A stretch of 64,000 bases of DNA, from positions 1 to 64,000 of the forward strand of contig JADJSV010000001.1 of NCBI GenBank assembly GCA_016711505.1, read 5' to 3'. The notes beneath the pieces are model-generated. The model did not search any database. It worked only from the letters and a program-made list of their open reading frames with translations, and was not told the DNA's origin. The DNA comes from Bacteroidota bacterium. GTDB lineage: Bacteria > Bacteroidota > Bacteroidia > AKYH767-A > 2013-40CM-41-45. A program made the position numbers and the translations under genes. Position 1 is the stretch's first letter. Every line of letters starts with the position of its first letter. Shown piece after piece: positions 58,156 to 64,000 of the stretch.

Positions 58156-60120
58156 TTATTTTTCTATCATTAATCGCTTTGTTTCGTTTTGGTATGGTGT
58201 CACCAGGCGGATAAAATATATCCCGTTCGGTAATTCCTGTGTATCTATGTAAAGTTCATTATCTCCATCAATGAAATATGGATTCATCTGTTTTATAATT
58301 CTTCCTCCGATGTCTATAAAATCAATTGTTGATTTAGTTTCAGCAAGTGAGAAGAATGATAGGGTAAGATTCTCTCGGGCAGGATTGGGATAGATTTGTA
58401 ATTCTTCCGTTTCGATATCCTCGATTCCAATCGACTTCGATGCATAAGAAGAAGGTGAAATTAGTGCTGAGTTTGAAATTGTAGTGAAATTCTTTTTTGG
58501 TGAATATGATCCGGAAGTTGCACCACAAATAGTTTTTACTCGCCATTGATATTTAGTATTTGGTGCAAGTCCTGTCAGGATAATATTTGTTTGTCCTACA
58601 TTCGGCATTCGAACGTAACTGTAGTTAGGAGAATTTTCAGGTTTATACCGGATCACCAATGAATCACTTGCCGGCAAGGCATTCCATTTTAGTTTTTGGG
58701 ATTTAGATGTTATTGATTCGGAAAGCATTCCATCTGGTGTAGTTAATAAACATACTTGTTGAGTCGGAATAACAATGCTTTCCGTTAATGAAGTTGCTGA
58801 ACAACCTAAACTATTTGTTACAACTACAGTATAGTCACCGGTAGTAGTTGCATCATGATTTGCATTGTTAGCTCCACTGATCGATGAATTATTTAACTTC
58901 CATTGATAGCTGCTGATCGTTCCTGTGGTTGCTTCTGCTATTGATGAAATTGTGATCGAATTATTATTTAAAGCTCCCTGAGAAATTGATACTGTAGGTA
59001 AGCCATTCACTGCTACTGTAACTGCTGATGTTGTTTGAGTAACACCGTTCTTTGTAACCTGACAAGTATAGGTTCCCGAAGTTGTTGCAGTTATGGATGA
59101 AGTTGTGGCATTGTTCGACCACAGGTAAGATGTACCACCACCGGCAGTAATCGTTACACTTCCTCCAGCACAAAATGTAGTTGCACCCGAAGCATTAATA
59201 GTAGCGGTGAAGGTGGTATTACCTGATCCGGGTAATGGCTTTGGCATGTAACTGTACGTAAACCATTGAAAACCGAGCAGGTTTATATACTGAACACTTG
59301 CTGAAAGATCAGCCTGGAAATCTGCCTTGTATTTATTGAATGCTTCAATCTGTGCATGTGAATTTAACCATGGCCCCATAAAATTCGGTTCAGAAGAAAA
59401 GATAGGAGCGACATTAACTGTTGAATTATTTGATGCAAGATATTGCAAACGATTTTTACTGTAACCATAAACGGAAGATGGATCAACTCTATATGCATGC
59501 AATAATATCCGGTCAACATTCCTTTGTATCTGAGAACCTTGCCCTTGGTTGAACCAACCTAGATATGTTTCTGATGTAACCCCCTGAACTGTTGCAAGTG
59601 AATCGATCAGATGCATATTCTGTATGAAATATTTGAATCCACCACTTGAATCACACGAACAATTGTTTGGCTGAAGATATTGCGTGCAATAATATCCACC
59701 GGGATTTACTGATGCTGCTGTCCAGAATTCAAACTCAAGATTGAAAGCAGAAAATTTTTCATTTGCATTTGTTCTTCCTGCATTATATGGACCAATTTTA
59801 TTTTGAAAAGTTGAATATGATTCCCCAACTGCTCCTATGTCAGCAATACCATATGTTTCTCTCGCCTTTCTGATAAAGGATGCCAACCTGTTTACTGAAG
59901 TTGAATTGCTGAAGTTTATTGTATGAAGATCATACAATAGGAGATAGTTGAATGAACTATCCACTGCATACTGTAGTAGACTATCTTCCTTTACAGTGTT
60001 TCCTAATATCGAGGCAAAGCCATTGACATAGATCCCACGGAAGGAAGGAGTTTGCTGTGCTTCTGATCTGAAAGAGAACAGATAGAATGCTAAAAGTGCG
60101 ATTAAGTATTTGTGTTTCAT
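58156..60120 (-). CDS. T9SS protein: same unknown domain as its neighbour, two Ig-like repeats, Fn3
   Basis: A 654-residue exported protein with signal peptide MKHKYLIALLAFYLFSFRSEA. I start it at 60120; an in-frame ATG at 60183 would put 21 extra residues and overlaps a candidate promoter. The unknown domain (about 22-300) matches the neighbour: RGIYVNGFASILGNTVKED, FNYLLLYDLHTINF, FNLEFEFW, SETYLGWFNQ, RILLHAYR and SSEPNFMGPWL. About 302-375 is an Ig-like repeat (CAGGSVTITAGGG, YLWSN), then a second Ig-like one (about 375-450) and an Fn3 domain (about 460-550, KLKWNALPASDS). The sorting domain (IYPNPARENLTLSFF, ELPNGIYFIRLV) is the T9SS type A form. It has fewer repeats than its paralogue. 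Function unknown, possibly glycan-active. Confidence 0.8.
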   Translation of the reverse strand: MKHKYLIALLAFYLFSFRSEAQQTPSFRGIYVNGFASILGNTVKEDSLLQYAVDSSFNYLLLYDLHTINFSNSTSVNRLASFIRKARETYGIADIGAVGESYSTFQNKIGPYNAGRTNANEKFSAFNLEFEFWTAASVNPGGYYCTQYLQPNNCSCDSSGGFKYFIQNMHLIDSLATVQGVTSETYLGWFNQGQGSQIQRNVDRILLHAYRVDPSSVYGYSKNRLQYLASNNSTVNVAPIFSSEPNFMGPWLNSHAQIEAFNKYKADFQADLSASVQYINLLGFQWFTYSYMPKPLPGSGNTTFTATINASGATTFCAGGSVTITAGGGTSYLWSNNATTSSITATTSGTYTCQVTKNGVTQTTSAVTVAVNGLPTVSISQGALNNNSITISSIAEATTGTISSYQWKLNNSSISGANNANHDATTTGDYTVVVTNSLGCSATSLTESIVIPTQQVCLLTTPDGMLSESITSKSQKLKWNALPASDSLVIRYKPENSPNYSYVRMPNVGQTNIILTGLAPNTKYQWRVKTICGATSGSYSPKKNFTTISNSALISPSSYASKSIGIEDIETEELQIYPNPARENLTLSFFSLAETKSTIDFIDIGGRIIKQMNPYFIDGDNELYIDTQELPNGIYFIRLVTPYQNETKRLMIEK

Positions 60121-60156
60121 TTGCTGTCCAGATGTTTTAAATGTCTGATATGGTTG

Positions 60157-60184
60157 CAAACTACACTGTGAGAGGCCTTGCAAA
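60157..60184 (-). promoter_or_regulatory. Candidate promoter of the T9SS gene at 60120
   Basis: On the minus strand TTTG (60184-60181) is followed after 17 bases by TAGTTTG (60163-60157), a near-match to the Bacteroidota -33/-7 pair. It lies about 37 bases before the ATG at 60120, which supports that start over the one at 60183. The -7 box is one base short of consensus, so this is a weak call. Confidence 0.3.
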
Positions 60185-60460
60185 TTGAACTATTCAGGAG
60201 TTTGAGCAACTTGTAAGTTTTATCCGTCTATTCAGCCTTCATTCTGGAATGATTATGAAACCTATAGTAAAAAATGCTTTTTTTGCGAAAAAATCGCATT
60301 TTAATTATGCCAAAGTTCATTTTTGATAAAATCACATCTGTAATTTTTCATTTTTTAGGGCTCAAAACAAGACAGTATTTCAGGAAAACCAATAAAAATA
60401 GCTGCTTTTTACATTTATCATTTGGTTTTGATTTTCTTTGTGAACTAATCACAAGATTGA

Positions 60461-61381
60461 ATGAAAAAAATTGCATTAGCCTTGCATGGTGGAGCAGGAA
60501 CTATTTTAAGATCATCGATGACTCCGGAAAAAGAAGCAGAATTTAAAAAAGCTTTATCAGATGCTCTATCAGTTGGATATTCTGTATTGGAAAAAGGAGC
60601 ATCTTCAATTGATGCAGTTGAACAAACAGTAATGAGTCTGGAAAACTGTCCTTTGTTCAATGCAGGCAAAGGCTCTGTTTTTACAAATAACGGAACACAT
60701 GAAATGGATGCAGCTATCATGAATGGTTTTGACCTTTCAGCCGGTGCAGTTGCAGTAGTAAGTGGAGTAAAGAATCCTGTCCATCTTGCTCGTATGGTCA
60801 TGGAAAAATCTGAGCATGTTCTGTTAAGCGGTGAAGGAGCAAGTCAGTTTGCAAAGCAACTTGATCTTGAATTTGAGAATGAAAAATATTTTTTCAATCA
60901 GTTTCGTTTTGATCAATTGCAGGAAATTCGTTCTACCGATACATTTCAACTTGATCATTCCGATAAAAAATTCGGAACAGTAGGAGCCGTTGCGCTGGAT
61001 AGTAATGGAAATATTGCTGCTGCAACCTCAACAGGAGGAATGACAAATAAGAAATACAATAGAGTGGGAGACAGTCCAATCATTGGTGCCGGTACTTATG
61101 CTAATAATAAAACATGTGCTATCTCCTGTACCGGACATGGTGAATATTTTCTGCGTGCTGTCGTTGCCTATGACATTTCTTGTCTGATCGAATACAAAGG
61201 ACTTTCACTTCAGGAAGCCTGCGAATTTGTTGTAAATGATAAGCTCAAAAAATTTGGTGGCGAAGGTGGACTTGTTGCAATTAATAAAAATGGAGACTGT
61301 GTTCTCACCTTCAATTCTGATGGCATGTATCGCGCATGGAAAACGTCGGATGAAAGTAATGGGGTTGAGATTTACAAATAG
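60461..61381 (+). CDS. iaaA: Isoaspartyl peptidase/L-asparaginase (Ntn hydrolase)
   Basis: Cleaves isoaspartyl dipeptides and, less well, asparagine. The 306-residue precursor starts KKIALALHGGAGTILRSSM (LHGGAG is the hallmark). It has FNAGKGSVFTNNGTHEMDAAIMNG, GAVAVVSGVKNPVHLARMVME and the self-cleavage site before Thr173 in KKFGTVGAVALD, which becomes the N-terminal nucleophile. STGGMTNKKYNRVGDSPIIGAGTYA and a GGEGGLVAI region follow. There is no signal peptide, so it is cytoplasmic. It lies between T9SS genes on the opposite strand and looks unrelated to them. Confidence 0.93.
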   Translation: MKKIALALHGGAGTILRSSMTPEKEAEFKKALSDALSVGYSVLEKGASSIDAVEQTVMSLENCPLFNAGKGSVFTNNGTHEMDAAIMNGFDLSAGAVAVVSGVKNPVHLARMVMEKSEHVLLSGEGASQFAKQLDLEFENEKYFFNQFRFDQLQEIRSTDTFQLDHSDKKFGTVGAVALDSNGNIAAATSTGGMTNKKYNRVGDSPIIGAGTYANNKTCAISCTGHGEYFLRAVVAYDISCLIEYKGLSLQEACEFVVNDKLKKFGGEGGLVAINKNGDCVLTFNSDGMYRAWKTSDESNGVEIYK

Positions 61382-61399
61382 ATCTCAACACCATTATTA

Positions 61400-62806
61400 T
61401 TACTGAATAATAATTTTGCCTTTGGTTGATTTATTACCTTCTATAATTTCATAGAAATATAAACCACTTTCCCTATTTGGAATTTCTACAGTTACATTAG
61501 TTTTATCAATATTTTTTGAAACTTTTATTTCAGAACTCTGAATGTTTGTAATCCTGATTATTGAATGCTGACTTAAGAGAAAATCTGTTTGGATTTTAAA
61601 ATTTGAAGTTGCCGGATTTGGAAAAACAAATGAATTAGCAGCTGCTAATTTATCAATTCCTGTAATTGAATTTGGAATTACAACTGAAGTTGAAAGTCCG
61701 GCAGTCGAAATTCCCGTCCCAAGATTTATTCCATTATCAACTAAGTCACACGCAAGTCCAATTGCATCCGGATTATTTATCGTTGCAAGATAGTTGCTTG
61801 AATATTTTGCAATGTAAATTTTACCATCTGGGGCTAGTTTTAGATAACCGGCTTTATAAGATCCATGTGGATTTGTAATTGCTCCTAGATTTATTTCAGA
61901 GGCATTTATATCTGTTGGATTATAATTTAGCAAACTATATTGATAAATATTTGCACTTTGCCAATCTGTTGCATACAACATATTACCGTCAGGAGAGAAA
62001 GCTACACCCCATGAATTGTTGCGGTTTATAATTGTAATTGGACTCGAAATTAATCCTGTTGCGATATCAAAATTGAATAATTGTATCTGATCACTATAAT
62101 TCATTGCATTGGCAATTCTTGTTCCGTTCTCGGAAATGGCTAATTGTCCCATAGCTCCATGTCTTGATCCAAATGATCCGCCTGTATTTGCATCGCCAAC
62201 ATTGGAAACAACCGGATTAATATTTAGGCCAGTTGAATTAACTTTGTAACAATTGAAATTTGAATTGCCAAATTCATGTGTGATTATCCAATAACTGTCA
62301 TCAGATTGATTATAAACCGCTGCTAATTTTTCACATGACGATAAATAAATTAAATTATTTTTAGAAACCACTTCACCGCGGCCGCTATCTAATGACATAT
62401 CTACAATTGAATAATGCAAACCACCGGTACCAAATTCTGCAACTGTGAAAACGTAGTAATTGTAATTATTCCCTTTGCCGTTATCAGGCTGCTTTATTAT
62501 TAATGCTGGCTGGCCACCGGTTAAGCTTCCAAGAATACCATTGCCATTTACCATTAGAGCATGATCTTTATTCCAAATGTTTTCTCCATCGCAATAGAAT
62601 GCCAATGATCCTTGCTCGTCACTGATCGTTGCGACATTATCATAAGTATTAGTTGCACCATTCAATAATGCAACAGGAGTTTGACCGTTAAAATCAATTC
62701 CGGCAAGATTTCCGAAATACCAAATTTTGTTTATGCCTGGTAAAATAGCCTGTGCAAAATGTACATTTGACATCAATGCGATAATAAAAAATAATTTAAT
62801 TTTCAT
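61400..62806 (-). CDS. T9SS-secreted beta-propeller-like protein
   Basis: A 468-residue exported protein with signal peptide MKIKLFFIIALMSNVHFAQA. The body holds propeller-like motifs: INKIWYFGNLAGIDFNGQTP, ATISDEQGSLAFYCDGENIWN, SIVDMSLDSGRGEVVSKNN, AFSPDGNMLYATDWQSANIYQYS and LKLAPDGKIYIAKYSSNYLA. The family is common in Bacteroidota surface proteomes and has no known activity. The C-terminus (NSFVFPNPATSNFKIQT, ESGLYFYEIIEGNKSTKGKIIIQ) is a T9SS type A sorting domain. It is a paralogue of the broken gene at the start of the window. It converges with the isoaspartyl peptidase gene (18-base gap). Confidence 0.78.
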   Translation of the reverse strand: MKIKLFFIIALMSNVHFAQAILPGINKIWYFGNLAGIDFNGQTPVALLNGATNTYDNVATISDEQGSLAFYCDGENIWNKDHALMVNGNGILGSLTGGQPALIIKQPDNGKGNNYNYYVFTVAEFGTGGLHYSIVDMSLDSGRGEVVSKNNLIYLSSCEKLAAVYNQSDDSYWIITHEFGNSNFNCYKVNSTGLNINPVVSNVGDANTGGSFGSRHGAMGQLAISENGTRIANAMNYSDQIQLFNFDIATGLISSPITIINRNNSWGVAFSPDGNMLYATDWQSANIYQYSLLNYNPTDINASEINLGAITNPHGSYKAGYLKLAPDGKIYIAKYSSNYLATINNPDAIGLACDLVDNGINLGTGISTAGLSTSVVIPNSITGIDKLAAANSFVFPNPATSNFKIQTDFLLSQHSIIRITNIQSSEIKVSKNIDKTNVTVEIPNRESGLYFYEIIEGNKSTKGKIIIQ

Positions 62807-63037
62807 TTCCTTAAACTTCTATGGGAGATTAATTTTTTGACTAATATACTTTATTTAGATAAAATAGATAGTTTTCTGCCTTGAGAAATTAATCTAAATT
62901 TTAACATTTCATATTTACAGTTTAAATCGAAGCATAGGCATTATGAAAAAAAGATTGAACGCAACATCAAAAATTACAAAACATTGACATTTTAGCGTTT
63001 TTTTGGCCATAGAAATATATCTTTTAGCCATAAATTC

Positions 63038-63068
63038 TTTGGCTCAACCTTGTTTTTTAATACATTTG
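63038..63068 (+). promoter_or_regulatory. Promoter of the terminal surface-protein gene
   Basis: TTTG (63038-63041) is followed after exactly 19 bases by TACATTTG (63061-63068), a full consensus Bacteroidota promoter. Transcription would start near 63075, only 5-10 bases before the ATG at 63080 (or 63083), giving an almost leaderless message. Confidence 0.55.
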
Positions 63069-63079
63069 ATTATTCCTTC

Positions 63080-64000
63080 ATGATGATCAAGAAAAGCATC
63101 TTATTATTTTTCTTTTATGGCTTATTTGTAGTCTTTCCAAAAATAAGTACTGCCACTCATATTGCCGGTGGTGAAATGAATTACAGATTTCTTGGCGGTA
63201 CAACTTATGAAGTAACCCTTACTGTTTACAGAGATTGTTACAACGGCATACCTGACTTTGATAATCCCGCAATTATTGGAATATATGACGGAAATGACGA
63301 ACTGTTATCTACAACAAGTGCTTTCATTACAACTTCTGGTCCTGTTTCAAATGCTATAAATTCTCCATGTCTGATTCCTCCGACAAATGTTTGCTATGAA
63401 GTAGCGAATTATGTCTTTAATATTGATCTGCCTCCTGCTCCCGGAGGTTACACCATTACATATCAAAGATGCTGTAGGAATTCTACTGTAGTGAATATTG
63501 TGAATGTCGATGATGCTGGTGCAACTTATTTTGCTACCATTCCTGATCCATCTATTTCAACATTTAACTCAAATCCAAAATATATTAATTTGCCACCAAC
63601 TTTTATTTGCATGGGTGTTCCTTTTACATTCGATCATTCTGCAATAGATTATGAAGGAGATTCTTTGGTTTATAGTGTTACTGCGCCGTTTCATGGAGGT
63701 AGTACATTTGATCCTGTTCCTGACCCTCCGGCTGGACCTCCTTATTCACGGGTGGTTTTCAGAAATCCGTATTCGGTCGCTAACGCATTAGGTGGAACTC
63801 CAATGGTGATTGATGCTTCAACAGGATTGCTTAAAGCAACTCCTAATTCACTCGGACAATTTATCTATGGGATTACTGTAAAGGAATATAGAAACGGAGT
63901 TTTACTCGGTGAAACTACCCGCGATTTTCAAGTTAACGTTGTGAGTTGTCCCGAAATAACTGTAGCATCGATATTTTCCCCAACAATTTCTTGTGGAACT
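63080..64000 (+). CDS. Start of a large PKD/gliding-type surface protein (3' end outside window)
   Basis: Only the N-terminal 307 residues are present. The signal peptide is MMIKKSILLFFFYGLFVVFPKISTA (residues 1-25). The mature part starts THIAGGEMNYRFLGG, then YEVTLTVYRDCYNGIPDFDNPA, CCRNSTVVNI, PPTFICMGVPFTFDHSA and DYEGDSLVYSVTAPF. This THIVGGE/YRDCYNG opening is typical of the giant Bacteroidota proteins that end in a gliding-motility-associated sorting domain. These are usually secreted by T9SS and carry PKD repeats; the end here is unseen. Start at 63080 or 63083. A consensus promoter lies immediately upstream. Confidence 0.8.
   Translation, partial: MMIKKSILLFFFYGLFVVFPKISTATHIAGGEMNYRFLGGTTYEVTLTVYRDCYNGIPDFDNPAIIGIYDGNDELLSTTSAFITTSGPVSNAINSPCLIPPTNVCYEVANYVFNIDLPPAPGGYTITYQRCCRNSTVVNIVNVDDAGATYFATIPDPSISTFNSNPKYINLPPTFICMGVPFTFDHSAIDYEGDSLVYSVTAPFHGGSTFDPVPDPPAGPPYSRVVFRNPYSVANALGGTPMVIDASTGLLKATPNSLGQFIYGITVKEYRNGVLLGETTRDFQVNVVSCPEITVASIFSPTISCGT

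Noticed and set aside
60121..60183. Upstream ATG for the T9SS gene at 60120
   Set aside because: It would add 21 residues before a clear signal peptide and overlaps the candidate promoter.
1..64000. CRISPR array associated with the Cas6-like gene
   Set aside because: I found no run of regularly spaced direct repeats in the region around 28-29.7 kb or in other intergenic gaps.
1..64000. Insertion sequences, transposases, prophage or tRNA genes
   Set aside because: No transposase or integrase motifs were seen among the translated frames, no terminal repeats were noticed and no cloverleaf-like segment in the gaps I read.

Overview
This window comes from the chromosome of a low-GC member of the Bacteroidota, probably an environmental or uncultured one. 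The evidence is the many secreted proteins ending in type IX secretion (T9SS) type A sorting domains (YPNP-type motifs), SprB/PKD-like giant surface proteins, a propeller/Y_Y_Y histidine kinase with a LytTR regulator, Bacteroidota-style promoters (TTTG-N19-TAnnTTTG), a PF14121-like porin and the gene order zapA - structured RNA - rny. Gene families are recognised by reading the sequence; no database search was run. The consensus is imperfect. Bases 1-5300 are riddled with single-base frameshifts, bases 5.7-28 kb carry about one every 1-2 kb, and the rest few. Three otherwise intact genes hold one in-frame TAA, and a GC-rich homopolymer block at 35.23-35.49 kb looks artefactual. I therefore describe most interrupted genes as single genes.

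Region by region. 0-4.3 kb: a 5'-truncated T9SS protein, a lolD-type ATPase on the minus strand and an Asp-box repeat T9SS protein, all frame-disrupted. 4.7-7.3 kb: a coiled-coil protein, zapA, a strong 6S-RNA-like structure with terminator, then rny (RNase Y) with its own terminator. 7.3-28.3 kb: a long co-directional surface-glycan locus. It begins with a Wzm/Wzt-type exporter, then a complete CMP-pseudaminic acid pathway (pseB, pseC, pseF, a pseG-pseH fusion, pseI), followed by a candidate transferase, five further glycosyltransferases, a cupin, two DegT aminotransferases, wecB, an O-antigen ligase/polymerase, a secreted alpha/beta hydrolase and a PglC/WcaJ-like initiating sugar transferase. 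Start and stop codons overlap at most junctions, so much of it is probably co-transcribed.

28.4-42.2 kb: mostly housekeeping. A stand-alone Cas6-like protein with no CRISPR array in the window, a small secreted Kazal-domain protein, ACP phosphodiesterase, a DUF167 protein, parE and parC (topoisomerase IV), a conserved secreted Bacteroidota family often labelled asparagine synthetase B, a small secreted peptide, a putative porin, a PspC-domain protein and an AddB-like PD-(D/E)XK nuclease.

42.2-64 kb: a cell-surface region. It holds a 3043-residue multidomain T9SS protein, a propeller-type sensor kinase with its LytTR regulator, two tandem paralogous T9SS proteins sharing an unrecognised ~300-residue N-terminal domain, an isoaspartyl peptidase, another T9SS beta-propeller-like protein (a paralogue of the first gene in the window) and the start of a large PKD/gliding-type surface protein that runs off the end. 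The glycan locus and this region suggest a cell with a pseudaminic-acid-decorated surface and a large set of T9SS-delivered proteins, some of which may be controlled by the adjacent LytS/LytTR-type pair.
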